DNA of 64,000 bases from Nitzschia sp. DOCU1. Lineage: Eukaryota > Bacillariophyta > Bacillariophyceae > Bacillariales > Bacillariaceae. The stretch lies in assembly GCA_951394045.1 (NCBI GenBank), contig OX595985.1, positions 2,046,001 to 2,110,000 of the forward strand, written 5' to 3'. The position numbers and the translations under genes were made by a program. Positions 1-12,951 of the stretch are shown here, piece by piece (the first letter of the stretch is position 1; the number at the start of each line of letters is the position of its first letter). The notes beneath the pieces are model-generated. The model did not search any database. It was not told the origin of the DNA and saw nothing but the letters and a program-made list of their open reading frames with translations.

Positions 1-1795
1 GGAGGCCGGGTCGTGCTTCGCCACGACAACACTAGCGACAGGATTCTCCAGATCATCGCCGACGCACACATCGTTGCCTTCGGATCCACGAGCAATGATG
101 CCGTCTTGACTGTTTCTGAAGTTCGAATCGTTCCCAGTGCTGCTCGGTATACTGCTAAAGAATCGACTCCTGACATTCCGGACAGTGGAACCCAACAACG
201 CTGGTCGGGGAAACACACTGGCGATCCGCTTATAGCCGTCTGAATAGATAATTGCATTCAGAAAACCTTGCAAAGGAAGTGTACCGTTTGAAAAGGCGTC
301 CGAAGCGATCGAGGAAGGCAACACTTCAAATTGTCTCAAAAAAGTGGGAATCCAGACGATCAAAAAGGCACCTGCAAAAATCGTTTTAGAAACAACACAA
401 AAGTTGACTTCCTGGCTGACTGACCTGTCGGCACTCACCAATAAATAGAAAAGCCTTATTCATCACTTGTCTCTGTCTTCTACCTTCGGCGGCAGCATCA
501 GAGTATCGTCTCATGCGCTTCTCTTGAAATCTCACCGTGGCAAATAGCAAAATCATCGACACAATCACCACGACAAGCGATAGCATGATCCACAACATTC
601 CCATGTACACTCTCAAATTCCAAATCAAGTCGGTTTCAGCCTCCTCGCAGAAGGGGTCTGGATGGTCCCAGCAAGTGTATGGGTAAATGTTGACCCAGCA
701 GACGCTTGCGGTAGTCGGGTGCATGACGCCGCCAAACGCTAACCCGACCGCAGCACCCAACGGGAATAGTAATCCAATTAAGAAGAAAAACCCCTCTGCT
801 TTCTTCATTCTTTGTTCTCCCCAATTGTATCGAACGAGTAGCACGTAGTGTAGTGACAGGAAAGCTGTACTTAGGGCCGACCCCATGTACCCCAATTGAA
901 TCAAGAAGCCCTGAAATGTACAAGTTCCCTGGGTCCCAGCGGCAAATGGGAATTCAACGTCCCAAGCATATTGCATCATGCTTCCATCCGTTTCTTTCGG
1001 AATCATCCAGGTCGTCAGAAATAAGGCAAGCGACGAGAAAATGTCGGTGACCGATAGCATCAAAATTAGACGATGGAAGGTCCGTGGGAGCTTCCTTTCC
1101 CTGTTCGCGCGCGTTCCGACTATATTGTAGATAATATAGATAGAGCCAGCCATCGATAAGACTGCACCAAACTTGGGCAGGATGGCCAGCAGTTTTCGCC
1201 CTCGGATGTAACTCTCCTCTATGGATCCATCTATTTGGATGACCGGCCCACCGCTCGACAAACTTTCGTCCGATTGACTCTCAATAGCTTCCAGCAAGGC
1301 GACCCCATTTACTCCAGATACGAAGAATATACCCATATCTGTTTCGTAGCCACTTATCATCGTGATTGTTGTCCTCGTCGCGGTTGGATCCGGATCAAAG
1401 AAGATAAGATACCCAACATTTGGGTCTAACGAAGCAATCAATGCCTTTTCACCATCAAGACAATCCTCGTCTTTCACCAAGAGAGCAACCGGAAGGCCAT
1501 CCGCAGGGGAAACGACTGGTTTTGTTGTGTTGAAAGCACCTCTGTCGCAGAGTGGCGGGTCCGCTCGAATGAATTGGATCCTTGCTTCCTCGGCTTTGGT
1601 CGTCGACAGCTTGCGCCCAAAGTTGGCTGGTTCTGTCCGAAATTTCTTTCCGCCGAGGACAATTTCGGCAAAGACTGCATGCAGATTGAGGATGGCAACC
1701 AGCGCACAAAGTGCTTGCCGACAGCACCAACGAGAGGTCAGCATTCTCGTGAGATTACAACAAATGTTCAGAGAAGATGTTAGTTTTAAGTCCAT
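1..1795 (-). CDS. 7TM receptor with PA-like ectodomain, copy 1 (3' end beyond window)
   Basis: Exon 1 is 1795-439 and exon 2 is 371 to the window edge; the 67-bp intron has GTGAGT and TTTTTGCAG and splits a Gly codon (phase 1). 576 codons are visible and the frame is still open at base 1. A signal peptide (ends near HAVFA) precedes a soluble ectodomain of about 170 residues whose order (VALLVKDEDCLDG, then GYLIFFDPD, then DMGIFFVSGVNG) resembles a protease-associated (PA) domain. Seven membrane segments follow from about residue 200; TM3 carries an RYNW motif and TM7 ends NAIIYSDGYK, like the NxxxY end of rhodopsin-fold receptors. The bundle is most like the cAMP-receptor/Git3 type of GPCR (family judgement by eye). 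The ATG at 1795 was preferred because it aligns with the start of the paralogue at 2572-4481. Likely a plasma-membrane sensor; ligand unknown. Confidence 0.8.
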
Positions 1796-2571
1796 CAAGC
1801 TGGCCAAACATCCTGCAGGATCTGATCGCGGTATCGTATTGAACGTCACACCTCCCACACGTATGGCGATGGGCCTCTTGTATCGACAGCAACCTATCGG
1901 GAGCTTGAAATTGCGTGAAAATGGACCGGTAGCTTCAAGTAAGGTAGGGCTGCCTATCCGATACGATCGTCAATCATCATCTTCGTCAGCCCTGGCCGGT
2001 GGTTCTACGTTGCCTTTGGTTTAGAGTTTGCTGGTGCCAAGAAGCGCAGCGGAGGCGAAAGGTGGGCAAAACGGCATACACAAAACTGGCATTGTTCTCT
2101 TTTTTCCAGTGGTATGACGTGAGGCTTCTTGACGTTTCGCTTCTCCGCCCATGCCCATAAAACTAACCCCGTTCTTTCCTTTGGGCCTCATTTCATTGAG
2201 CATTTTGTAGGAGGATACAACCGGTTCTTATCAGAATGACCCTCATGGCCAGCAATTTCGGAATTAAGACACCGGGTTCTACTTATAGACACAGAGAACT
2301 GCCGTGTTCTTTAAGAAAATGAGACCGGTTCGCAGCGGTTCGCAGCATATCAATTTCACCGCAAAAGCAAACAAACAAAACCAAAGCAGCATTTTCTTCA
2401 ATTCACAATTTCAATTCATAAAAAGTGTTGTGCAGGAATGCAAATAGCACCATCTCTCTACCAGGAGCAAACGAGAGGCTTCAGGAGAAGTGGAATGCAC
2501 ATTAAAGGGCAATCTCAGAAGGCGTCATCATAATTCATTTTGTTCCTAGTGAAACCAAGGCCAGCGTGGGT
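1796..2571. other. Intergenic region between head-to-head receptor genes
   Basis: A 776-bp stretch separating the two divergent paralogous receptors, so it must hold both promoters. No convincing coding frame, RNA gene or long repeat was seen. Two tandem copies of GGTTCGCAGC lie at about 2328-2348. Confidence 0.6.
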
Positions 2572-4481
2572 ATGAAATTGTTCACATCATCTTCTTTCAA
2601 GAATCCTTGGCATTGTTGCCTTGTGATCCCTCGATGGTCATGCCTAACGATTTGGGCACTGAGCGCCATTCTTAATCTGAGGGGGGTCTCTGCCAAGCTT
2701 GTTCTCGACGGGAACAAGTTTCGGACAGAACCAGCCAACTTTGGGCGAAAGCTGTCGACGACCAAAGCCGAGAAGGCAAGGCTCCAATTCATTCGATCAG
2801 ATCCAGCACTCTGCGACAGAGATGCTTTCAACGCCACCAAACCAGTCGTTTCTCCTATGGATGGCCTTCCGGTTGCTCTCTTGGTGAAAGATGATGTCTC
2901 TTGTCTTGATGGTGAAACGGCATCAATTGCTTCGTTAGACCCAAATGTTGGGTATCTTATCTTCTTTGATCCAGATCTATCTGCGACAAGGGAAGGCTCC
3001 ACAATGATAAGTGACTACGAAACAGATATGGGTATATTCTTTGTATCTGGCGTAAGTGGAGCCACCTTGTTGGAAGCAATTGAGAGTCAATCAGACGAAA
3101 GTTTGTCGAGCGGTGGGCCGGTCATCCAACTCGATGGATCCATGGATAAGGAATACATCATGGGGAGAAAAGTCATTATAATTGTGTCGAAGATTAGTGG
3201 CTTTCTGTCCATGGCAGGCTCTATCTACATTATCTACAATATTGTCGGAACTCGCGCAAACAGGAACAAGAAACTTTCACTGACGTTCCATCGTCTCATC
3301 TTGATGTTATCCTTCTGCGATATTTTCTCGTCGGTCGCTTTTTTCATGACGACCTGGATGGTCCCGAAAGAAACAGATGGAAGCATGATGCAGTATGCCT
3401 GGGACGTTGAATTCCCATTTGCCGCTGGGACCCAGGGGACTTGTACTTTTCAAGGATTCTTGATTCAATTTGGATACACCGGGAGTGCCCTGAGTACGGC
3501 GTTTCTGTCTTTGCACTACGTATTAATCGTTCGATATAATTGGAGAGAACAACGAATGAAGAAAGCGGAGAAAGTCTTTTTTGTGTTTGGATTACTCTTC
3601 CCATTTGTTGCTGCGGTTGGCTTGGCGTTTGGAGGGGTCATGAACCCGGTTACAGGAGGCGTCTGCTGGATCAACAATTACCCATACACTTGCTGGGATC
3701 ATCCTGAACCATTCTGCCATGAGCGAGAGGACAAAGACGAAGACTTGATTTGGAATTTGAGAATGTTCATGGGAATGCTTTGGATTGTTCTATCTCTTGT
3801 CGTGGTGATTGTATCAATGGCCGTTCTGTTTGCAACTGTGCGATTTCAAGAGAAGCGTATGAGGCGATTTTCTGATGCTGCCGCCGAAGGTAGAAGACAG
3901 AGACAAGTGATGAACAAAGCGTTCCTGTATATTGGTGAGTGTCGTCGTAGTCGACATGAGCAGTCCCATGATCGAAAAAATCAATTTGTGGGTGTGGTTT
4001 CTAACACGATTTCACAGGTGCCTTTTTGATTGCCTGGATCCCCACTTTTTTGAGACAATTTGAGGTGTTGCCTTCCTCGATCGCTTCTGATTTCTTTGTC
4101 AGTCTTACCCTCCCATTACAAGGCTTTTTGAATGCGATCATCTATTCCGAACGCTACAAGGCGATCGGAACGTTCTTGGGTTCCACGGTCCGAACTTTCA
4201 AGAGTCGATTCTTCAGCACTACTGATTTGGCCAGCAGCAAGGGGGACAGTGCGAAAATCTCAAATAATAGCAGTAGTCAAGTCAAAATCGTCGCTGAGCA
4301 GGCGTCTTCGGGAAATATCGACGTGACTGCAGAAGATACGACTCTCAACACTCGTCCAAACCAATGGAGTACCAGTGACTTGGAGATGGAGGAGGAAGAG
4401 TCCTCCACAGTCTCGTCGCAACAAGTTGCTTCACCCCCCGAGGATATTTACCACATTCCAGCAGATGACAACAACACATAG
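2572..4481 (+). CDS. 7TM receptor with PA-like ectodomain, copy 2
   Basis: Exons 2572-3934 and 4018-4481 join across an 83-bp intron (GTGAGT...TTTCACAG, phase 1) to give 608 residues. The ATG at 2572 starts a signal peptide (MKLFTSSSFKN..., cleavage near GVSA). Residues about 45-195 form a PA-like ectodomain with a Cys pair. Seven TM helices follow, with a Cys-rich extracellular loop (GTCTFQGF; CWDHPEPFC), YNWREQRMKK after TM3 and NAIIYSERYK in TM7. The roughly 110-residue cytoplasmic tail is acidic and Ser/Thr-rich. It is a close paralogue of the inverted gene to its left, with the same intron position and phase. The 7TM part looks like the cAMP-receptor/Git3-type fold; a G-protein role is inferred from fold only. 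Confidence 0.85.
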
Positions 4482-5076
4482 GATACCGGGGATCAAGAAG
4501 GACTGGAAAATTTGTCGAGTTAAAAGTGGGTGCATTAACAACACAAGGCTTCTGCTGCTTTCATTCTCGCTGTCTTGCCTCTGCCGCCAAAAGGGTTGAC
4601 GCAGCAGAAGCCAAATGATGTAATAGTCTCAATAGCATAGCTTGGGGTCTCGATCAATTAATCAATCAATAGGGTTACATTTTTACATGCACCTTCTGAC
4701 TCTAGAGCCATGGCAGATTTGCAACAAGGCGTTGGCAATGACAACAAATGACCCCACCAGCTAATAAACTGGGGCGCGGCGGGAGCGAAAGAGAAGAGGC
4801 GATGATTTTTTGGCGCGAACCTTTGCACCGTCCATGATGATGATTCGAAGTAGTCGTTCCAAGCGACTCGACTGGTTTGACCAAGCCGCGCCGAAATCTG
4901 AAAGTCGCCTCCCTCCACGCTCGGCAAGGATCGCATCCTCCTTGTTGTACTAAACTTACGGCGTTCTACTGTACGTGAAAAACCCTGCCCCGCCCGCACC
5001 ACCTGCGACCATGATGATGGCAGCAGCCGCCGCATTGTTGCTGTTGCCACAAGAATCTCTACTACTAATATTGACC
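4482..5076. other. Intergenic region upstream of SCC3
   Basis: Holds the 3' end of the receptor gene and the SCC3 promoter. An antisense open frame reaches from the SCC3 start region to 4658 and contains a GTAAGT...TTTCAG pair, but no recognisable protein results (see findings). An alternative in-frame ATG for SCC3 lies at 5011; it would add a hydrophobic leader, which does not suit a nuclear protein. Confidence 0.4.
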
Positions 5077-8000
5077 ATGGTACGACGTTCCTCTCGAACT
5101 CGTCAGCAACCTAAATCCAGCTACGATGAAGAGCTGAAGAAACTGGCTGCCAAAAAGTACTCGCAAGACTCGGATTCGTAAGTTTATTGAAAGTCATCAA
5201 TGCCATTCCACACTGTCATTCATTCATTCATTCGTTCACTCACTCACTCATTTACTTGCTTGTTCAATTGCTTGTATTACACTTGTATTTATTGTAGAGA
5301 ATTGAGCGATGTGGAAAAAGAAGTCAATGATGCGATGCAAGCCGAAGATGAAGAACATCATTCGGACATGGACGACGAGGACGGTAGTGAGGACTTTAGT
5401 CCCAAAAACAAAAACAACGCCAAAAAGGTGACCCCTCCTCCTGCTGCTGCCGCCAAAAAGATCAAGAAGGCTGCTACTGTGCAAGTACGTGCCGCCGCCT
5501 CTAAACGAAAACACGGTACTCCAAGTGCCAAGAATACGACGACGACGACTCGTTCCGTTCAAAGTGCGCTCAATGCCCTGGCCAAAAAAGTCCTCGAGCC
5601 TTCCGAGACGCCCGACAATTCCCTCGTGGCAGCCTTGTTGGCTTCGTACAAGCCGATTCCTGGCATGGAATCCACTCTGCCAAGACACAATAATGACTGG
5701 GCATCTCACAAACCCAGTCGGTACACACCCCAGTTGGATGCGATTGCGCGTCACTTGTTGCAACAAGATTCCAATGCCATGCACATTGAACTATTGAATT
5801 TACTCTTTCGTTCCGTCGGAGGGTCAGTCGAGACGTGTCTCCCTAAAACTACCGATCTGGAAGAATTAGATGACAATGAGTGGGACAATCTAGTCACCAA
5901 TGTGGTTCAAGTCATGAGAGATTCCGATACCGAACTCTTGACAGCCATTCCCGACGACAAGCAAGTGGGTCTACGAGAATATCGCTCCATTTATCAAGAA
6001 TTTTGGTATCGACTGGGGGTGGTCATTTTGTCGCATACGCCTGGGACTACTGCCACTGGCAATGATCATGATGACGACGATATTCCTACTGTGCCCAGCA
6101 AGAGCTTTTCGTCCAGTCGATTTCAAGTGGAATTAATGAGAGAACTCGTGTCTCGCGTTACCGAACTCGTCTTGGTGGGTCAACCGGATCTACGCATGGC
6201 CGCTACTACGGCCATTTGGGAACTCGCCAAGGCGAGTATGGAACGTTCGGTCGAATTGACTGCCAAGCTAGAAACCGCTCAACGTCAGTATGCGGCCACA
6301 CCCAAGGGACAATCGCGCAAACTGCAAGCTCTCCAGCATTCCATGGATTTGTGGAAACGCCACAAGGCCGAATTGGAGGTTGTAGTCGAAGAAGCGGTCG
6401 TGCAAGGAGTCTTTATTCGACGATACCGGGATAGCAATGCACATATTCGGCGGGAGAGTTTGGATACCTTGCGGCAATTGATTCTACTTCGTCCGGATAT
6501 CTTTTTGAAAGGTAAGAGTGTGGTCGCGCTACTAAAGTGACTTTTTCGTCAATCGATGCTCACGCATGACTTGCTGCACGATTGATTCTATCTACTTGTA
6601 TTACTCGCAGACAAGTACTTGAAATACCTTGGTTGGATGGCCAGTGATAAGGATGCGGGAGTTCGTCTATCCGCACTTCAGGGGCTCTTGGCGCCCTTCA
6701 AGTACAAGCAAGACAAGCGCCCCGCCAGTCTCCAATTCGCCTTGCAAGATATGCAAAATGTATGCACCAAATTCTTGCCCCGCATTGCCGACTGTACTGA
6801 CGATTCTCAATCTCTTCAAGTACAAGAGGTTGCCATGGAACTTGTCGTCAAACTCATGAATGAAGGCTTCTTGGATGAATGGGACGATGATGACGGGTGG
6901 GATCATTTGAACCGAAAAGCATTGGATGCCAACACGTCGCAAAGTGTTCGAAAGAATGCCCTATATTTGATTTTGGATCAATTGGATTCTTTTGATGAAG
7001 GAACAGATGCTCGATCGGCGACCAGTGGTAGTGTTGTGAATCTCAGTGAACGGCAACAAATTGTTCGCATCGACGCCATTGCGCGATGGTAAGTATAGTA
7101 CAAATGCACAATGGTGGTGGAAATGGCAAGACCATTCTGACATTTGTCTCTGACACTATTATCTTGTAAAACAGGATTGCACACTTGCTGACCAATGGAC
7201 CCGTCGCCACGGATAAAATCAAGGTGGAGCTTGCGGATCATATCGTCCAGTCCCTTCGAGACATGCCAGAACACAAGAGCTTGACGACGAGCTGGAATGC
7301 CATGCTCAAGGCCATTCGCAGCGAGAATCCTCAACAGGGGCGTCAGGAACGGCAAGAAGTGGCCAAGACTGCCGTGTTGCTGCGAATGTTGGCTTGTGCC
7401 GCCAAGTTGGAAGTCGGAGAGGCTACTGCTGAGGACGACAATGGCAAGAAAAAGAAGAAGGAATCTGCCTCTTCGAATCAAAGCAAAGAAGCCTTGTCTC
7501 AGGCCCTTCTCAAAAGCCTTCCGGGGTTGCTTTCGTCGTTCAAGACCGATCGAATGTCTATGCGTTCCTTGACCAAGCTGCCTCAGTATTTGCAACCCGA
7601 GTTTTACAGCTTGCCTACTCGCAAAAGTGATTTCACGGCCTTGGTCAAGAATCTCTGCGTAGCGTACCTCGAATCTTCGGATGAAGAAATCTTGAATGAG
7701 ATTGCCACTTCGCTTTCACTTTTTGTTCAAGGGGACCATGCTCGAGTTGGGGATGTCAAGGGCCAGTTGAGACGCGTATCAACGGCCTTGCAAGATGGTT
7801 TGATGGAGTTGTTTGCAGAAAGCGACCCTGACAAGGAACCGGCGTCGCCACCGAACAAAAAGAAGCGCAAGTCCCCAAGAAAGAAATCATCATCCGGTCG
7901 ACGTTCCGAGGGTAGCACCCAAAGTAGTAGCCTATCGGAAGCCGTGTTTTCCAACTCGAGGGAGACGGATGTGGAACATTCCATTTGTCTTTATCTTTCT

Positions 8001-9829
8001 CGTTGGAAGATTTTGATGCAGCATATTCCTGTTTCGTTCTTGTTTGATACAACCGATGACGAAGAAGAGAATGAGGTCGAAGGATTCTTCCAGACCATTT
8101 CAGAGGCTTTGGGCAAACGCCTATTGGATCGCAAGCCAATTATGGAAGAAGTCGATGACGACGACAAGACGGAGGCTACTCGATCTTTGGCCGTTGGCTC
8201 CGTTTGGAAGGGTGACGATTTGGCGATTCATGCCGAGGTTGCCAATGCTGTGGATGTTGGACTGGAAGTTCTGCTCCTCATCGTAGCCTGGAATCTCCAC
8301 GAAATCAAAGAAAAAAAGGAGGAAAATGCTCAAGTTGGAGTGGTCGATGATGACGAGAATGTTCACCCAGAGGAGCTCCTTGTGGTGAGACTCCGGGATA
8401 GCCTCGCCAAGTTGATCGGTCTCTGCTACGAGCAACACCTTGAAGATGTGCCCGGGCTGGTCTATTCTGAGGAACACGAGCAATTCTCTTCTTCCGTCCA
8501 GATTGCAGCTGGCCGAGTTGCTAGTGATTTGCGAACGTTGTTCCCCAGGGAGTGGGAGAATGCAAAGGATCCCACCTTGCGGGCACTTGCATTGACCGAT
8601 GACTTTCATCTCATTGGTGGCTTTATTCGCTACCTTCAGTCTCGGGAAGACGACTTTGCTGGCGTCGATAAAGACCCCAAGGAGGCGACGGCGTTGACCA
8701 AGCAACTTTTGATGCCCGCAGCTCGGGCTCTGACTGCGAACTGGAGCCATGGAAATCGCAAGGAGGCCGGGATCATCTTGGCGCATTTGACGGGGAGTGG
8801 CAAGTTGGCTGCATCAACAGTCCATGCCATGGCAAGAATGATGAAAAAGGTACGACGGTCGATTTGGAGATGTCTGGTGTGTTTCTACTCTCCGCTCACA
8901 AAGCTCCTGTTCTGCAGATCAATCCCGTGCGCTTCTTGGAATCACAAATGGCTTCCCTTCGTATGGCTTTCAAGGAATGGTTGGACGGAGAGCCCGAACT
9001 CGACAGCGATCGACCAACGGAGGAGGAGCTGCAGCGATATGAACAGGCGGTCCAGGAACAGGACGCGCGGGTAAGTATCTGTCGTTTTGTTATTTCAGTG
9101 ACTTCCATCAAAACGTCTCTCATTGTCTTTCCCCCCACATAGCTTCACGCTGCGGAACATTTGGCTTCTCGGCTCTCCATGACCCTTGGTGTGGGGAAAT
9201 TAAATGACGCTCGCTTGTCACAGGCGCTTGCCAACTTTATGCAGGAGGGCATTCGATACGCGTTTGAAGGGGATGCCACTTTGCAAGACAATTTTGTACT
9301 CGGCAGTCCATTGCCTTTCCTCCGCATTCTTACCAAATACGCCAACTGGATGAAGAAGAGTAAGACTCACCGCGCGACTCTGGTGGACTTTTTGATGTCC
9401 AAAGAGGCCTCCTTGCGAGCCCATCCTGAGTTTGACGAGGTCCACGAGGATGATTTGCAATGCATCACCGACTTTCAAGAGGCTCTTGGTATCAAGATCC
9501 AAAGAAGGAGACGTGCCTCTCAAGAGCCTTCTCCGCCGCATGAGGATGCAAGTGTTGAAAAGTCGACCGGTCGCTCTGCTGGTACTCCGGGCTCGGGAGC
9601 TGCATCTGCTGGTTCTCGACGTGCCTTGTCTGTAGCAGGAAGCCATCGATCTCGTGTATCTGTTCAGAGCAACTTGTCGCCATTGCTCGAAAGCCCCGAG
9701 GACCGTGATGAGGATGCCGCAGATGATGTCTCCCCACAAAAGCGAAGACGCCTCACCAAGTCGCTTGGAGATCTGAACGAAAGTCGCATCGACGAGGAAG
9801 GAAGCGATTCCGATGCCTCCCCATTCTAA
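5077..9829 (+). CDS. SCC3: Cohesin subunit SCC3/STAG (stromalin)
   Basis: Six exons (5077-5177, 5298-6511, 6611-7088, 7175-8849, 8918-9070, 9143-9829) keep frame and give 1435 residues, similar to animal STAG proteins (about 1250). All introns are GT-AG. The strongest signature is the stromalin conservative domain near residues 400-490: RYRDSNAHIRRESLDTL, then DKYLKYLGWMASDKDAGVR, assembled across the exon 2/3 junction. N- and C-terminal tails are basic/acidic and low complexity (KKNKNNAKK, QKRRRL), fitting a nuclear protein. The rest is helical HEAT-like sequence. SCC3 binds the SCC1 kleisin and DNA and is needed for sister-chromatid cohesion. The ATG at 5077 (ACCATGG context, MVRRSSRTRQ) is preferred over 5011. 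Confidence 0.9.
5217..5252. repeat. CATT/CACT tetranucleotide run in SCC3 intron 1
   Basis: Degenerate tandem CATT then CACT units occupy the middle of the first SCC3 intron. A simple repeat with no evident function. Confidence 0.7.
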
Positions 9830-10513
9830 TCGATGCTTTGTCTGTGACTTGGGGGAAAGGCTGGCATACCGCTTCCTTTAGGGAATGGAGTTTTGGGAAC
9901 CAACTTTATGTATGACACGTTCATCAGGCGGTCCAAAGTACTATACTTTGTATCTCGCAGTAAACTCTCTAGAAACGGAAGGCCGTATACCTATTGGAGG
10001 CCCTATGGTACTTTCCCTTCGGTCTATTCGTTGCTGCTCGATAGTAGTAACCAGCTTGATGCTGCAGCGGAGCGAGCGCGCGAAAGAGGCACGACGGACT
10101 TGATCGACTATAAAGACGTCTATCGCGTTCGTCCGTCCGTAAAAAAGCACTTTCAAAGTCCTTTTCGGTCGCACTACAGACCATCACTGCCCTCGCCGGC
10201 GCGCGTGCCAGCTTTTGTTCCGATCCAGCAGAACTTCTTCATTTCTCCCTCCGACGACCGGGACCGCGTCGTCATCCTCATCGTCATCTGCTTGCGCGAT
10301 CATTTTGTTCTGCTTCGCCGTCATTGCAATCCGCTGGCCAAAGATACACCTCTGGGGTTTTTGATTTTCTTCTGTTCCGATGAACAGCAGCAGCAGCACT
10401 TTCTGTCCCTCCATTTCGTTTTGGCATTGGCATTTTGCCGCCTTGTTGACATTGACGTGATTTTTGGTTTCGGTTGCTTGCCGTCCTTCTCCAGCAACAA
10501 CAACAACAACAAG
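9830..10513. other. Intergenic/5' UTR region upstream of FtsH copy 1
   Basis: No gene seen. Contains a CAG run (10385-10399) and a (CAA)6 run (10495-10512) directly abutting the FtsH start codon, probably within the 5' UTR. Confidence 0.5.
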
Positions 10514-12822
10514 ATGAAGTTTGCAATCACAGCCACCATGGGGCTTTTGCTGGCCGAACAAGCTGCTGCCTTTGTTCCATTGGCACCCGTCTCCTTTCGT
10601 CACAAAAAGTCATCATCATCGACTGCCGGTCGTGTCATGGCCATGGCCATGGACATGCCTCCTGCTGCTATTACCAAGACTGTGGAGATTCCCGTCATTC
10701 AAAAGAGTTCCTATGGACCGACCGATGTTCGATACTCGGATTTTTTGAAGCTGGTCAATGCCGACAAGATTGAAAAGGTCACCTTCAATGCCGATGGAAC
10801 TCAATTGCTAGGAGTCGATGTGGATGGGACTCGAGTCAAGATTGAGGCTCTTCCCAACGATCCTGATTTATTGACTCAGCTGACGCAACATAAGGTAGGT
10901 ACTTCTTCGTTGATGTTGCTTCTAGTAATGTTGTGGATATGACTTTTTTGCTCAGCAATGACGACAATACTGCGACTGTGTCATAACAGGTGGATGTGAC
11001 AGTGCTGCCAAAACAAGAAGCGGGTGGTATCGGTGATGTCGTTGGTAGTCTGGTCTTTCCCGTGGCACTCTTTGCGGGACTTTTCTTTTTGAGCCGTCGG
11101 GCTGGCGGTGCGGCTGGTGGAGGCGCCGGGTAAGTACGACACTCTGTGCTGTAGCTATCTTTCATCGTCAGGTGAAGAATGCCCTGCCATTCGGCAATGA
11201 TCGTCTCATATGGATGTATGTTCCTATACTATTGTAGTGGCCCCATGGGATTCGGAAAGTCCAAGGCTCAAATCCAAATGGTTCCCAATACTGGCGTCAC
11301 CTTTGACGATGTTGCCGGATGCGATGGTGCCAAGCTGGAACTGGCCGAAGTGGTTGACTTTTTGAAGCAACCCGAGGCTTACACCAAGAATGGATGCAGA
11401 ATCCCTCGTGGTGTCATCCTTGACGGTCCCCCCGGTACGGGTAAGACCCTGCTGGCGAAGGCAGTCGCTGGAGAAGCTGGAGTTCCCTTTATAAGTATCT
11501 CTGGTTCCGAGTTTGTGGAAATGTACGTGGGCGTCGGTGCCGCTCGCGTTCGTGATATCTTTGGACAAGCCAAGAAGAATGCTCCTTGCATCATTTTTAT
11601 TGATGAAATTGATGCTGTCGGCCGACAACGTGGCTCGGGTATGACAGGAAACGATGAGCGGGAGCAAACCATTAACCAAATTTTGGTAGAAATGGATGGG
11701 TTTGATGGTAATCCAGGTGTCATTACCATTGCTGCTACAAATCGTGTGGATATTTTGGATCAAGCCCTGCTTCGTCCTGGACGATTTGATCGCAAAGTGA
11801 CTGTGGACTTGCCGGACTTTAAAGGACGAACTCGAATCTTGGGTGTCCATAGTCGAGGGAAACCCTTGGAGCCAGACGTTGATTTGGAGGCCGTTGCGAG
11901 ACGAACTCCTGGATTCTCGGGAGCTCAGCTAGAGAATCTGATGAACGAAGCCGCCATTTCGGCCGCTCGAAAGGCGAAGAATACTATTGGATGGGAAGAA
12001 ATTGACGGCGCTGTTGACCGTATCATGGTGGGACTTGAAAAGAAGGGCGGCAATCAAGTTGCCAAACAAAGGGAACTAGTGGCCTACCATGAGGCTGGTC
12101 ATGCGCTTTGCGGTAAGGAGGGTTGTCGCCGTGCACAGTGAGCTACAATTCCCCTTGCCAAGCGTGATCACTTACCTTGCCTTTGTGACTTTGTAGGTGC
12201 CCTTGTACCTGACTACGATCAAGTGCAAAAGATCTCCATCATCCCGCGATCGAACGGTGCTGGAGGTTTGACATTCTTTGCGCCACAAGAATCTCGTCTG
12301 GAATCTGGAATGTACAGCAAGCAGTACTTGGAATCCCAACTTGCGGTGGCTTTGGGCGGGCGTCTTGCCGAAGAAATCATCTACGGCGAGGACATGGTTA
12401 CCACGGGTGCTTCCAACGACATTCAGCAGGTCGCTAACATTGCCAAGCGTATGGTGAAAGAGTGGGGAATGTCTGACAAAGTTGGTCGGATTGTTTTGAA
12501 TGATGCCAGCCGTGGCAGAGGACCGATGCGTATGATGATGCCGCGACAGACCAAGTGGGGAAACAAGATTATGGGCGATGTCGAGCAAGAAGTGGAACGA
12601 CTGGTCAATAACAGTTATTTGATCGCCAAACAGATCTTGGAGAGTAATCGTGAGCTATTGGACCATTTGGCGGCCGTTTTGATTGAACAAGAAGTTGTCT
12701 CCGCCGAAGAGTTCCAAATGATGCTTGTCCAGTACAACGCCCAAACGATTGACTACAAAGTCATCGGCGAAGAACGTAATCGTGAGAAACTGCCATTTCA
12801 GTACATGCCATCGTCGATCTAG
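10514..12822 (+). CDS. ftsH: Thylakoid-type FtsH metalloprotease, copy 1 (plastid-targeted)
   Basis: Exons 10514-10894, 10990-11129, 11238-12112 and 12197-12822 give 673 residues. [22 protein letters not shown] is a signal peptide ending in the diatom plastid motif (AAAF). A lumenal FtsH_ext domain (about 70-145) is followed by one TM helix ([16 protein letters not shown]) and a Gly-rich linker. The AAA+ module has Walker A GPPGTGKT at 237-244, Walker B IIFIDEID and the second region of homology [19 protein letters not shown]. The M41 zinc site HEAGH is at 458-462, with GASNDI downstream. The sequence resembles plant VAR2/FtsH2, which degrades damaged photosystem II D1 protein. Convergent with the TPR gene (129 bp between stops). 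A second copy lies in inverted orientation at 40213-42372. Confidence 0.93.
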
Positions 12823-12951
12823 ACAGTAAATTTTGATGAAAGTTGTTTTTGTATCCGTTAGTATCTATTAGCTGTGGTAGTTTGAAGAGGAATATGTAAA
12901 AAGTTCCCTTTTGTTCAGTATATACTGTGATGGTTTTGCTTCTCCACTCTA

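Noticed and set aside
1796..1858. N-terminal extension of receptor copy 1 to 1858
   Set aside because: The extra 21 residues start at a non-ATG codon and precede the signal peptide; the paralogue starts at the position equivalent to 1795.
5248..5784. 178-codon minus-strand frame opposite SCC3
   Set aside because: Shadow of the SCC3 coding strand; translation is low complexity and lacks a plausible start context.
9893..10942. Long open frame extending FtsH copy 1 upstream to 9893
   Set aside because: The upstream translation is low complexity from UTR-like sequence and would bury the clear signal peptide starting at 10514.
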